DNA from: Aureimonas psammosilenae
GTDB lineage: Bacteria > Pseudomonadota > Alphaproteobacteria > Rhizobiales > Rhizobiaceae
Direction of reading: 5' to 3'
Assembly (NCBI RefSeq): GCF_009176975.1
Contig: NZ_WEZG01000010.1
Location: 1 to 64,000, forward strand
Length of the DNA stretch: 64,000 nt
Made by a program: the position numbers and the translations under genes. The number at the start of each line of letters is the position of its first letter. Position 1 is the first letter of the stretch. This document shows positions 55,504 to 63,940 of this stretch, in pieces. The notes under the pieces were generated by a model that did no database searches, was not told the origin of the DNA, and worked only from the letters and a program-made list of their open reading frames with translations.

Positions 55504-57375
55504 TCAGTCGATCGGATTCGAGCGTCGCCCGAACGCAGGGGCGGCATCCCGCGCCGGCGCATCGGCGGGCTTCGCCGGAGCATCGAAAATGGACGGGCGC
55601 CCGGCGAGGCGTTCAGCCTTCTGGCGCTCGAACTCGGCCGCGCCCAACTTCCGGAACTCCGCGAGGGCCTGAACGATGTCCTCGCGGTCGGCGCGCGCGA
55701 GGTCGCGGCGCTGTTCGTCGTCGCAGTGGCCCGACACGAAGGCCCGGAGGGAGGGTTCGAGGCGCTTGAGGGACGCAACGTCGCCCGCCGCTGCGCCTAG
55801 GAGGAGGTCCGCCTCGGCCGTCTCCGACCGTACGGCTCGCAATTTCGTTGACGTGTCGGCGACGGAACCGCTTTCGGCCGCCCATGCGGCGGCGACGGCG
55901 GGCGGCGGGGTGTAGCCGGCCAGGGTCACGCCCTGCCGCTGGCACTCCGTCCAGAGGCGAGCCTGCGCCTCCGGAGGCCACGGGCCGTCGAGTTCGAGCG
56001 TCCCGCCCCAGTCCTCGGCGGCTTTCGACGCGAGGGCGCGTAGGGCTTGGTCGGAGACAGGGCCGATCAGGTCGATGTGGTCGCCGGAGTCCAAGAGGCG
56101 GCTGCGCCCGCCGAGCCCGACGCGGACCCCGGCCGGGGACTCTGTCACGTCCGAGAAACCTCGCCGCCGCCAGCGGTCCGCGAGACTGACGGCCTCCTCC
56201 TCGGGGATGGCGCCCTTGCGGCGGCTCTTGCCTGGCTTCCCGGCCGCTGCGGTGCGCTCGATCCTGTCGACGCCGTAGCCGGTGGAAACGCTGATCGCGT
56301 CGGCGAGTGCGGCGGCCTGCGCGCTGCGCGGCCCCCACAGGGACACGGTGCCGCTTTCGTCGTCCGCCTCCACCCATGCGCCGTCGCGGGTCAGGACTCG
56401 GGTGCGCCTCGGGTCCTTGGCGTCCACGAGGTAGAGGACATCGCGGAAGGGCGTGAAGTCGCCGTCCGGAAAGCGATCGCGAAGGAGCGAAAGCTTGTAG
56501 TCCTGCTGGCGCGGGGCCTTCTTGTCTTGGGCAGGCGCGCGGGCGAACCCTCGGGCGGTCAGTGCCATCTCTTTCTCCACTTCGATGATCTGGTTTTCGA
56601 GGGTCTTGGTCCGGCGGAGCCCCGCCACGACGATCGTTCGACGGTCGTGGGACCGGCGCCGCATCGTCGCGGACTTCCGCCCCTCGCCGATGTGCGGCTC
56701 GGGGGGGCGTGGGTCGCCCCGGGCCTCGTAGCTGCGATGGTCCGCGCGGCGGCGGGACCCGGCGCGGCGGAGGTGGTCGTTGACCACCGCGGCGACGCGC
56801 CCGCGCTCGGCTTTCAGGGCGTCGCCGCGTGTCCCGCCGCGCCGCCCGCCGCTCTCGAAGAAGGCGGCGAGGTCGTTGTTCCGGGTCCTCGCGAACCCGG
56901 TCTCGCTGACGGGGTCCAGCCGACGGCAGGTCATCAGCATGTGCGCGTGGGCGTTCAGCGCCTTGTCGGCGGCAGGCGGGACGTGGATGCAGGTGTCCAC
57001 CACGGCCCCGGCCTCGACGTAGGGGCGCGCCACGTCGGCGAGAAAGGCGCGCCACGCGGCCGGTGGGAGGTCGCGCGGGATGCTGACCTCGATCTCGCGT
57101 GCGGTCTGGGAGTTCCTGCGGACCTCGGCGAGTTCCACGCGGCTCCACAGCGTCTCGCGGTCCAGCGCCCAGGCAGGCGCGCCGGCCGGGGCCGTCACGT
57201 AGGAGTCCAGGATGTGGCGCTTGCGCGTGTAGTCCCAGACGGAACCGGTGCGGGCGTCGGTGAGGCGCGCGCCGGCGCGGTAGGCGGCAGCGGCGACAGC
57301 GCTCTTGCCGCGGGAGCGCTGGATGACCTTGGCGTTCAGGTGGAACAACGCCTCGTTGGACGGGAGCGAGGTCAA
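55504..57375 (-). CDS. MobA/MobL family relaxase
   Basis: 623 residues from TTG 57375. The N-terminal HUH nuclease domain has the motif I region KSAVAAAAYRAGARLTDARTG with Tyr, then EVRRNSQTAREIEVSIPRDL, and motif III ALNAHAHMLMTCRRL (HxHxxxT). The middle and C-terminal parts lack an obvious helicase, so it is the MobA/MobL type rather than TraA. It nicks oriT and leads single-strand transfer. No ATG exists at this point; TTG overlaps the stop of the upstream gene (TTGA), as expected for coupled translation. Confidence 0.9.
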   Translation of the reverse strand: MTSLPSNEALFHLNAKVIQRSRGKSAVAAAAYRAGARLTDARTGSVWDYTRKRHILDSYVTAPAGAPAWALDRETLWSRVELAEVRRNSQTAREIEVSIPRDLPPAAWRAFLADVARPYVEAGAVVDTCIHVPPAADKALNAHAHMLMTCRRLDPVSETGFARTRNNDLAAFFESGGRRGGTRGDALKAERGRVAAVVNDHLRRAGSRRRADHRSYEARGDPRPPEPHIGEGRKSATMRRRSHDRRTIVVAGLRRTKTLENQIIEVEKEMALTARGFARAPAQDKKAPRQQDYKLSLLRDRFPDGDFTPFRDVLYLVDAKDPRRTRVLTRDGAWVEADDESGTVSLWGPRSAQAAALADAISVSTGYGVDRIERTAAAGKPGKSRRKGAIPEEEAVSLADRWRRRGFSDVTESPAGVRVGLGGRSRLLDSGDHIDLIGPVSDQALRALASKAAEDWGGTLELDGPWPPEAQARLWTECQRQGVTLAGYTPPPAVAAAWAAESGSVADTSTKLRAVRSETAEADLLLGAAAGDVASLKRLEPSLRAFVSGHCDDEQRRDLARADREDIVQALAEFRKLGAAEFERQKAERLAGRPSIFDAPAKPADAPARDAAPAFGRRSNPID

Positions 57376-57866
57376 GGCACCGCCTCCCGCAGCCCGAGAA
57401 GGCGCAGCAGACCTTCGCCGGCCTGCGAGGCCGGGTTGAGCCACAGGCCGCGCGTCCCGACGCGAAGCGTGATCCGGTCGCCACGCGCGGACGCGCGGAC
57501 GCCGAACGGGGACAGTGCCTCGTCCATCGACCGGACCATGTAGCCAAGGCCAAGGCGCCAGTTGTACGTCTGGAGGTAGACGGCGCCGGACTTCGGCTCG
57601 TTGCGCATTGACGCAATCCGATTGCCGACGAGCGACGGCAGTCCTGTCGCCATGAGCTCGTGGTAGGTCGGCCCGGTCAGGTACGTCACGCCGGGGCGCA
57701 AGGCGAGCATCCCCTCGGCCGTCCATTCCGGCGCCGCGGGTGCGGATGGCGTGGGCGCGTTCATCGCCTCGATCGGCGCAAGCTTGCCCCGGAAGACGTA
57801 GTCGGCGGCACTCGCGGCAGGGAAGCCCGCGAGGACCGCAGCGGCGAGGAGGAGCACCGCTCTCAT
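57372..57866 (-). CDS. Exported hypothetical protein of the mobilisation operon
   Basis: 164 residues from ATG 57866. Signal peptide MRAVLLLAAAVLAGFPAASA, then YVFRGKLAPIEAMNAPTPSAPAAPEWTAEGMLALRPGVTYLTGP and a Tyr/Gly-rich C-terminal domain (YLQTYNWRLGLGYMVRSMDEALSPFG). It may be a T4SS component of the periplasm, but I cannot name a family. Overlaps both neighbours by four bases. Confidence 0.75.
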   Translation of the reverse strand: MRAVLLLAAAVLAGFPAASAADYVFRGKLAPIEAMNAPTPSAPAAPEWTAEGMLALRPGVTYLTGPTYHELMATGLPSLVGNRIASMRNEPKSGAVYLQTYNWRLGLGYMVRSMDEALSPFGVRASARGDRITLRVGTRGLWLNPASQAGEGLLRLLGLREAVP

Positions 57867-58132
57867 CGACCATCTCCCGGCTCGCCGAACGGATCGTTGA
57901 TACCGTAGTCGAGCGCCGACAGAACCGTCAGCGGATCGGGACTGCGGTCCTGTTCGCGGCGCGCCTGACAGTCCGCCCGCAGCCAGCGGTCGCGCTGCTC
58001 GTCGGCATAGTCGGCGATCGCGTCGAGGTCGGCGCGCGACGTGCCGTCGATCCGCGCCGCGAGGATGAGCGTCGTGGCATGGTCCCAGGCGGCGCGCGCG
58101 GCGTCGGCGATCTGGCGATGTGCGGTCGGCAT
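57863..58132 (-). CDS. Small protein, first gene of the relaxase operon
   Basis: 89 residues from ATG 58132. Helical and charged: MPTAHRQIADAARAAWDHATTLILAARIDGTSRADLDAIADYADEQRDRW. Directly next to the oriT region; the position of a relaxosome protein. No family recognised. Overlaps the next gene by four bases. Confidence 0.7.
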   Translation of the reverse strand: MPTAHRQIADAARAAWDHATTLILAARIDGTSRADLDAIADYADEQRDRWLRADCQARREQDRSPDPLTVLSALDYGINDPFGEPGDGR

Positions 58133-58179
58133 GTAGTCCCTCCTCGTCGGCGACGGGGGCCAGCGCCGTAGGCCGCGCG

Positions 58180-58215
58180 CAAACTCCCGAAGGGGGTTTG
58201 CATAAGTGCGCCCTT
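58180..58215 (+). other. oriT: Origin of transfer (oriT): hairpin plus nic core
   Basis: An inverted repeat CAAACTCCC / GGGGGTTTG (58180-58200, one G-T pair, 3-base loop) is followed 2 bases later by TAAGTGCGCCCTT at 58203-58215. That matches the nic core of the IncQ/pTF1/Ti-type (MOBQ) oriT family; the nick is expected between G58208 and C58209. It lies in a 305-base gap (58133-58437) between the divergent relaxase operon and the MobC/TraD-like gene, the normal arrangement. Confidence 0.88.
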
Positions 58216-58437
58216 CGGGTTCTCCCGGTTTCCCCACGCAGAGCGTCAGGCGCCGATTTGCGCGACGCAAGCCGACGCCGAACCATGGCTGTCGGGCGCT
58301 CCGCGTGGGTGCCTGCGGGCCGCACGAAACCTCGCAAAACTGGCGGTTGGCCCGCTCGGAGCGGAAGAGTTTTCCGATCCGCGCTTCGGATTCCGCCGGC
58401 GGCGATGAGTCGATCGGCACGAACGGGAGGACACCGC

Positions 58438-58710
58438 ATGGCACTCGACCTCAACCGGCTCGCGCAGAAGAAGGCGCGCCTCGAAGCGGCCCTCGCCAGC
58501 GCGGACACCGCGCTCCGGGAAGCTCGCCGCCGCGACGACACGAGGCGCAAGGTCGTCCTCGGCGGCGCCTTGCTCGCGGCGCTGCGCGACGGCACTGCGC
58601 CGGACTGGATTCTGTCGGCGCTGGTTGGTCGGATGCAGCCGCGGGACGCGGCCTTGTTCGCCGACATGGCGAGAGGTCCCGTGCCCGAGTTCGAGGGGGC
58701 GGGACAGTGA
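58438..58710 (+). CDS. Small mobilisation protein (TraD/MobC-like)
   Basis: 90 residues from ATG 58438 (GGGAGGACACCGC upstream). N-terminal coiled helix: LNRLAQKKARLEAALASADTALREARRRDDTRRKVVLGGALLAALRDG. It resembles TraD/MobC-type relaxosome proteins in composition and in the RRDDTRRKxxLGGALL stretch. Position flanking oriT supports a relaxosome role. Overlaps the DotA/TraY gene by GTGA. Confidence 0.75.
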   Translation: MALDLNRLAQKKARLEAALASADTALREARRRDDTRRKVVLGGALLAALRDGTAPDWILSALVGRMQPRDAALFADMARGPVPEFEGAGQ

Positions 58711-60821
58711 GCCCGGCTGACCTCCTGAAGGAACCGCCCGCGACGGACGTGGGGTGGCGGATCGTCACCACCATCCTGCCGCTGTCGTCGGACACCACGG
58801 CGTTCGCGACCGTCGTCCGCTACCTCTCGGCCGGCCTGCTCGTCGTCGCCTGCGGCGTTCTCTCCTACGCCCTGCTGTCCATGGTCCTGCGCGCGGCCGA
58901 GCGCGGCGAGGCGCTGTCCGAGCGCCAGTCGGGTGCGGCGGCGATGATCCGCGTCGTCCTGGGCCTCGGGTGCCTCGTGCCGGTCGCGGGCGGCCTGTCC
59001 GTCGTCCACTACGTGCTGCGGGACGGGTTCGCGCGGCCGGGCCTCAACATGGCGAACGCGGCCGCCGCCGGCGCGGCGGAGTACGTGCTGCGCGACGGGC
59101 ATCCGCTCTCGCCCGTGTCGGCGAACGGCCGGGACGTCGTGCTCGCGGTGATCGAGTCCGAGGTCTGCGCGCAGGCCTATGCCGCCGCGCGGGCGAACCA
59201 GATGATCGAGGGCGACGGGGCGGCGGTGCTGCCCCCGCCGGCCGGCATGGATGTCGTCTCGCCGGCTCGTGCAAGCTGGTTCCCGTGGGGCGAGGACCAG
59301 CCCGCGCGGGTGACGGGCTACGCGTGGTCGTGGGGTCCGGCCTGCGGGTCGCTGTCGCTGTCGACGGCGGACGCGTTCGGCGCCGGAGAGTTCGGTCACG
59401 CGCGGCGTGCGGCGGTCGCCGCGGTAATCTCGGAGGCCCGCGCGATGGCGTGGATTCCGCGGCTCGCGGAGGCGGTCAAGACGCTGTCCGAGACCCATGT
59501 CGCGGGGCCGGACGCGGAGACGGCCTACGCGCGGCTCGGCTACCTTCGAGAGGGCGTCGATGCCGCGCTGCGCGAGGCCGGCGAGCGCTACGACCGGGGC
59601 CTGTCGGCGGTGGCCGCCAAGCTCTCGAACGGCGACGACGGCGACATGCGCACGCTCGTCCTCCGGGACATCAAGGAGCGGGGCTGGTACGCGCTTGGGA
59701 GCTACTACCGGACCTTGGCGCACTCGTCGCTCGTGTCCGCCGAGGCCGTCGCCGAACGCGCGGAACGCACCAAGCCGGACCCTGCGGCGTGGGAGACGCT
59801 GGACGGGGCGGTCGGAACTGCCCTTGCGACGTTGGACGGCCAGCTACGGCGTGGAACCGCGCTCGCCGCCCTCTCGACGAGCGAGGCGCTGACGGGGGAC
59901 GCGGCGCAGGGAAGCAACCTCCTGTCGGCGGTCGTGGAGTCGATCACACTGCCCGTCACCGACTACCTGACGGGGTACGACGGCGTGCGCGTCGATCCCA
60001 TGGGGGACCTGATGTCGCTCGGGTCCCTGCTGCTCGTGTCTGGGCAGGCAGCCTGGGCCACGGCGCTTGTCGCCTATAGCGGCAGCGCGGTGTTCGGCGG
60101 GATCGGCGGCGGCCTGCTCGACTTCGTGATGCTGGCTGGCTGGCCGCTGATCGCGGGCGCCGTCGTCGTCGGGGCGATGCTCTGCTACCTCGTGCCGCTC
60201 GTCCCGTTCATCTACATGACGTTCGCGCTGGCCGCATGGGCGTGGGAGGTCGTGAAATCGGCGATCGCGGTTCCGATATGGGCTTTCCTACACGTGAGGC
60301 TGGACGAGCCGGAGCTCGTCGGACAGGCGCAGCGTCAGGGCTACGTCTCCCTGCTGGTCGGCGTGATGCTCCGACCGATCGTGACCGTCGGCGCCTTCGT
60401 CGCCATGCACATGATGAACGCGGTGATCCTCAACGCCTTCCTGGAAGGCTACAACGCCGCCTTCAAGTCCTCGCAGGCGGGCCAGACGATCGGGGCGGTC
60501 GGGGTGATCGTGTCCGTCGTCGTGATGCTCTACGTCCAGTGGTCCATCATCCAGTGGTCGTACCGGATGGTCACGCAGATGCCCGCCAAGGTCGCCGAGT
60601 TCATCGGCTACAGCGCCTCGTCGTGGGGCGACGACGACGCCGGGAACACGGTCGTCGCCGGGGTCACGGGCGGCGCCCGCCACGTTCCGAAGCCGGGCGG
60701 CGGAGGGTCCGGCAGGACGGGCGGCGGGTCAGAGGACGGCGGGCACGGCGCGAAGGCCGGGATGAAGCTCGGGGCGAAGGCTGCGGCGACGGCGGCCGGC
60801 GGCCCCGGAGCGGCGGCCTAG
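58707..60821 (+). CDS. DotA/TraY family type IV secretion membrane protein
   Basis: 704 residues from GTG 58707. An N-terminal helix pair (VVRYLSAGLLVVACGVLSYALLSMVL and MIRVVLGLGCLVPVAGGLSVVHY), a long periplasmic domain (about 120-420), then a C-terminal membrane block (WPLIAGAVVVGAMLCYLVPLVPFIYMTFALAAWAWEVV; AEFIGYSASSWG). It is the DotA/TraY pattern of the IncI/Dot-Icm-like T4SS. The C-terminal tail is Gly-rich. A terminator follows, so other T4SS genes are not in this operon. Confidence 0.88.
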   Translation: MSPADLLKEPPATDVGWRIVTTILPLSSDTTAFATVVRYLSAGLLVVACGVLSYALLSMVLRAAERGEALSERQSGAAAMIRVVLGLGCLVPVAGGLSVVHYVLRDGFARPGLNMANAAAAGAAEYVLRDGHPLSPVSANGRDVVLAVIESEVCAQAYAAARANQMIEGDGAAVLPPPAGMDVVSPARASWFPWGEDQPARVTGYAWSWGPACGSLSLSTADAFGAGEFGHARRAAVAAVISEARAMAWIPRLAEAVKTLSETHVAGPDAETAYARLGYLREGVDAALREAGERYDRGLSAVAAKLSNGDDGDMRTLVLRDIKERGWYALGSYYRTLAHSSLVSAEAVAERAERTKPDPAAWETLDGAVGTALATLDGQLRRGTALAALSTSEALTGDAAQGSNLLSAVVESITLPVTDYLTGYDGVRVDPMGDLMSLGSLLLVSGQAAWATALVAYSGSAVFGGIGGGLLDFVMLAGWPLIAGAVVVGAMLCYLVPLVPFIYMTFALAAWAWEVVKSAIAVPIWAFLHVRLDEPELVGQAQRQGYVSLLVGVMLRPIVTVGAFVAMHMMNAVILNAFLEGYNAAFKSSQAGQTIGAVGVIVSVVVMLYVQWSIIQWSYRMVTQMPAKVAEFIGYSASSWGDDDAGNTVVAGVTGGARHVPKPGGGGSGRTGGGSEDGGHGAKAGMKLGAKAAATAAGGPGAAA

Positions 60822-60848
60822 GTGCTCGAGGACGCGGCAGACATGCGA

Positions 60849-60873
60849 AAGGGCGCCCCATGCGGGCGCCCTT
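60849..60873 (+). terminator. Intrinsic terminator after dotA/traY
   Basis: Perfect 10-bp stem AAGGGCGCCC / GGGCGCCCTT with a 5-base loop, between convergent genes. Confidence 0.82.
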
Positions 60874-60900
60874 CGTCGTTCCCGGCGAACCCTGCCGGCC

Positions 60901-61050
60901 TTAGCCGTAGAGGGCCTTCCAGACGGCGTAGACCACGACGGGGGCGCTCAGGAGCATGACGGGCGGCAGGGCCATCAGCCCCATGACCGCCAGCGCGCGG
61001 ACCCAGCGGCTGCGGATGCCTGCGGTGATCTGGATGGCTGCCTGTCCCAT
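60901..61050 (-). CDS. Very small membrane protein
   Basis: 49 residues from ATG 61050 to TAA 60903-60901. One or two hydrophobic helices (WVRALAVMGLMALPPVMLLSAPVVVYAVWKAL). It is last in the minus-strand set of small genes of the conjugation region. Too short for usual thresholds. Confidence 0.55.
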   Translation of the reverse strand: MGQAAIQITAGIRSRWVRALAVMGLMALPPVMLLSAPVVVYAVWKALYG

Positions 61051-61219
61051 GGTCGTTTCCTCGATCTGCTGGCCGCCCCGGCGGCCGTTCCGGCCTCGAC
61101 CAGCGGCATCCCGGCCGGGGGTAGCTGCCTCGCCGACGTGTCGGCGACGCTCGCGCTTGGGCATCGGCGCCCGCGACCGAGGATGCCGTAGAGGCGTTAC
61201 GGAACGGCGTCCAGGCGGC

Positions 61220-61492
61220 TTAGGATTCGATCGGATCGGGCTTGCTGACAGCAGGCAACGCGGCCCTGCGCTCGCGCTGGGATAGGGTCTGGGCCTCCGC
61301 GGTGTAGTGCCACGCGGCGATCCCGCCGACCATCCACCAGCCAGACTCCATCGCGTCATTCATGCTGCCCGTCCAGAACAGGAGGCCGCCGTAGGCGAGC
61401 GCGACGGTCCCGCCGAGGTAGCCCGCGGCGAGGACGAGGCGCCGCGTCCAGGGGCGGCGGTGGAGGGCGTTGGTCAGGACGATCGGCAGCAT
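61220..61492 (-). CDS. Small membrane protein
   Basis: 90 residues from ATG 61492 (AAGGAGG upstream). Two transmembrane helices (WTRRLVLAAGYLGGTVALAYGGLLFW and SGWWMVGGIAAWHYTAEA) and a charged tail ending DPIES. No family recognised. Confidence 0.65.
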   Translation of the reverse strand: MLPIVLTNALHRRPWTRRLVLAAGYLGGTVALAYGGLLFWTGSMNDAMESGWWMVGGIAAWHYTAEAQTLSQRERRAALPAVSKPDPIES

Positions 61493-61550
61493 GGGGGGCC
61501 TCCTTGGGGTCGGGAGACAAGCGTGAGGCCCGGCAGTCCGGGCGTCCAGG

Positions 61551-61763
61551 TCAGGCCTGTCGGACGTCTTTCGAGGCCCGCTCGACCTTGTCCTCAAACT
61601 CCGAAATGCGGATGTAGGTCCAGAGAGGCGGTCCGGTTTCAAGCCACGCTGCGACCTGCGCGGCGTCGACATGCAGCACGTCGGCAACAATGTCGACGCC
61701 GTAAAGCTCGATGACCACGGCGAGGAAGCCGCCCGCCACCGGGGCATTCATCGGGTCGCTCAT
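61551..61763 (-). CDS. Small hypothetical protein
   Basis: 70 residues from ATG 61763. Sequence includes FLAVVIELYGVDIVADVLHVDAAQVAAWLETG, which could be a short HTH-like helix pair. Overlaps the upstream gene by four bases (ATGA). Confidence 0.6.
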   Translation of the reverse strand: MSDPMNAPVAGGFLAVVIELYGVDIVADVLHVDAAQVAAWLETGPPLWTYIRISEFEDKVERASKDVRQA

Positions 61764-62089
61764 GCGGACATCCTTGGTTTGAGCCCAAGGGCATAGCCGA
61801 CGGCGATGGTCTCGGCGGCGGCGAGCGCCGCCGGCAGGGTCAGGAAGTGGCGCGGCCGGCCAGGGCCGCCGCGTCCGCGCCGCATGATAACGACGTGACA
61901 GCATTCGACCACGCTCGTGACCGACACCGTGGCAACCGTCCGGCCATCGCGGACGACGGCCGTCACCAGCCGAGGGAAAGGGCTTTCCTCCTCCCGCTGC
62001 CACGGCAGCAGGAGGACGGAAGCGGCGTGGCCGGGGTCCGCGTCGGGGTCGAGGAGGATCGCCCGGAGGGTGGCTGGAAGCGCGCGCAT
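61760..62089 (-). CDS. Small hypothetical protein
   Basis: 109 residues from ATG 62089. Beta-rich: SVLLLPWQREEESPFPRLVTAVVRDGRTVATVSVTSVVECCHVVIMRRG. No domain recognised. It overlaps its downstream neighbour; the upstream gene's stop lies two bases before its ATG. Confidence 0.62.
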   Translation of the reverse strand: MRALPATLRAILLDPDADPGHAASVLLLPWQREEESPFPRLVTAVVRDGRTVATVSVTSVVECCHVVIMRRGRGGPGRPRHFLTLPAALAAAETIAVGYALGLKPRMSA

Positions 62090-62091
62090 GG

Positions 62092-62337
62092 CTAACGGGC
62101 CTCCGGCATGTCGGGGAGACCGCAATACTCGACGAAGGCCGCCAGCGGGTCCTCCGGCCGCCCCTCCAGGTGGGCGAGCGCGAGCATCATGTCGGTGCCG
62201 AGGACGGCATCCATGCGTGCGGCGGACTCGCGCATCGCCTTAGCAACCACGGTCAGCTCTTCGGGCGACAGGCGCGGGCGCTGCGTCGTACCGGAGGACT
62301 CCGGTACGACGACGGGTGCGAAAGCGTCGTCCTTCAT
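62092..62337 (-). CDS. Small hypothetical protein
   Basis: 81 residues from ATG 62337: SPEELTVVAKAMRESAARMDAVLGTDMMLALAHLEG, helical. Its ATG shares a base with the stop of the upstream gene (TGATG-like). No family recognised. Confidence 0.62.
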   Translation of the reverse strand: MKDDAFAPVVVPESSGTTQRPRLSPEELTVVAKAMRESAARMDAVLGTDMMLALAHLEGRPEDPLAAFVEYCGLPDMPEAR

Positions 62338-62606
62338 CACAACAACCCTTCGAGAAGCCGAGTCCCGACCGGGGTCGTCTCCGGCCGGCCGCTGTGGAGC
62401 GACCAGCCCCGGCGGAGGTGCGTGGCGAGGGCCGCCTTCGTGGCCATCGGGGCGCCGGCGGACGCGAGTTCCGCCAGTCGCTCGTACCCGGTCTCGGCCA
62501 GCCGGGCGGTCTCGTTGTCGGGCAGCGGCATGGTCCCGGTGTCGGCGCAGGCGCGCTCGTAGCCTGCGCGGTCGATGTACGTGAGTAGTTCGTCGGGTGT
62601 CGTCAT
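62337..62606 (-). CDS. Small hypothetical protein
   Basis: 89 residues from ATG 62606: MTTPDELLTYIDRAGYERACADTGTMPLPDNETARLAETGYERLAELASAG. Helical, no family recognised. Overlaps the upstream gene by four bases. Confidence 0.62.
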   Translation of the reverse strand: MTTPDELLTYIDRAGYERACADTGTMPLPDNETARLAETGYERLAELASAGAPMATKAALATHLRRGWSLHSGRPETTPVGTRLLEGLL

Positions 62607-63133
62607 TGGACGGTCTCCCGCGCCCACGCCTTCGCGAACAGGCGGTCGGCTGCCCGGCCGATGTCGGGGTTGCGCTCGTAGAAGCGATCGACCTCCGCAT
62701 CGTGGCTCGCCCTCGTCCACCCCGGCCGAGCCGCCTCCTTGGCCTGCCGGGCGACGATGCGCTCGATCGCCTCGGCGGTCGGGATGGCGAGGCCGAGGTG
62801 TCGGCCGCCGCGCTGCGTGCCGTACTGGTCTTGGACGATGATCGTCAGGGCGAGCGACAGACCACCCTCGCGCGTCGGGAGATGGCGCTGGTCGGGCGGA
62901 AGGAGTCCGATGTGGAACGGGCACTCCAGCACGATGGCGTCCTGTGGCGGAAACCTCGGGGTGTCCATAGCCGCACCGAAGCGGGTCAGGAGGATTCCCG
63001 TGCCGCCCACCGTGAGGATTCCGATGTCCAACTTGCCTCGGCGAAGGTCTGCGACCTCGACGGAGGTCGGGTCCGAGAATTGCACGAACATGACCAGCCC
63101 GCCCGGGCCGATGGAAAGAGTCGCGCCCTCCAT
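62603..63133 (-). CDS. Hypothetical protein of the conjugation region
   Basis: 176 residues from ATG 63133 (a GTG one codon upstream is possible). Beta-rich N-terminus MEGATLSIGPGGLVMFVQFSDPTSVEVADLRRGKLDIGILTVGG, then a region with FGAAMDTPRFPPQDAIVLECPFHIGLLPPDQRHLP and an acidic helical C-terminus (RKAKEAARPGWTRASHDAEVDRFYERNPD style). No family recognised; could be a T4SS accessory. Confidence 0.65.
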   Translation of the reverse strand: MEGATLSIGPGGLVMFVQFSDPTSVEVADLRRGKLDIGILTVGGTGILLTRFGAAMDTPRFPPQDAIVLECPFHIGLLPPDQRHLPTREGGLSLALTIIVQDQYGTQRGGRHLGLAIPTAEAIERIVARQAKEAARPGWTRASHDAEVDRFYERNPDIGRAADRLFAKAWARETVQ

Positions 63134-63579
63134 CACAGCACCGGTGCTGCGTCGGCCGTCGTCGCGGCGGACTGGATGACCGGCACGGCCTTGGCGAGCT
63201 CGCGGGCCGCCCGGAGCGCCTGCGCGGCGGTGCTGTGGCGCTCGACGGTCATCTGATCGACGCCGTCCGTCGCCAGCACGAGGTAGTAGCGGCGGTCGTA
63301 GTGCCTGTTGCCGCCGGAGGTGACGTAGTCCCCGCCGAGTTCGATCACCTGTCCGGGCTGCACGTCGGACAGGTCCACCGTCGCCCCGCGCGCCGGCAGG
63401 AACCGCCGCTCCATGCGAGCGGCGTTCGGCCCCGTCAGGATTGCGCCCCAGTTCCGGCCGCGCTTGTGGCTCACGAACGCGGGGTTTTCGAGCGCCCCGC
63501 CGTCCAGCGCGATCACCTCGCCGCGCATCGGCGTCTCCAAGGCGGTCTCCGCAGCCTGCTTGTCGTCCACGTCGGACAT
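63133..63579 (-). CDS. Hypothetical protein, first gene of the small-gene operon
   Basis: 148 residues from ATG 63579. Mid-section beta-rich: NWGAILTGPNAARMERRFLPARGATVDLSDVQPGQVIELGGDYVTSGG, then NRHYDRRYYLVLATDGVDQMTVERH. No recognised domain. Overlaps the next gene. Its promoter should lie in the repeat region at 63.6-64.0 kb. Confidence 0.68.
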   Translation of the reverse strand: MSDVDDKQAAETALETPMRGEVIALDGGALENPAFVSHKRGRNWGAILTGPNAARMERRFLPARGATVDLSDVQPGQVIELGGDYVTSGGNRHYDRRYYLVLATDGVDQMTVERHSTAAQALRAARELAKAVPVIQSAATTADAAPVL

Positions 63580-63739
63580 CGAATGTTCCTTAAAGTTGCA
63601 TCCTGAACGTTGACGGAATTGCCCGCGACCGGGCGGCTCCGTCGTCAGTGAAAATGCCCAGGAGGCGGCCCGGCGTCCAGGGCTTCGGACGCAAAGAAAA
63701 ATAATTTAAGGCACTGATTTTTATGGGAAAACATTGACA

Positions 63740-63940
63740 AGGACTCGCCGGAAAACGCTGTCGACGCGGTAGGACTCGCTGGAAAATCGTACCTATCCGA
63801 AGGCTCCAAATCACGAAAACCGGAACGTTTTTCTCACGCTCACCGCCCAAAGGATTGGGAGGTGCGGCTTGACAAGGATTGGGGGTCGCAATCCTTGGTT
63901 GCGTACAATCCGGGGCGGCCGGGCGCTAGGACTCGCAAGG
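63740..63940. repeat. Iteron-like repeats of GGACTCGC
   Basis: aggactcgccggaaaa (63740-63755) and aggactcgctggaaaa (63771-63786) differ by one base and are 31 bp apart; aggactcgcaagg lies at 63928-63940. A good -35-like TTGACA is next to the first copy. Consistent with protein-binding repeats at a control or replication region. Confidence 0.6.
63873..63897. promoter_or_regulatory. Operator-like inverted repeat
   Basis: Perfect 8-bp inverted repeat CAAGGATT / AATCCTTG with a 9-base spacer. A related AAGGATTGGG lies 24 bases upstream at about 63850. TTGACAAG overlaps the left arm. Likely binding site of an element-encoded regulator. Confidence 0.55.

Noticed and set aside
63590-63850. 86-codon minus-strand frame
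   Set aside because: Overlaps the repeat-rich control region, has no ribosome site and an odd composition.
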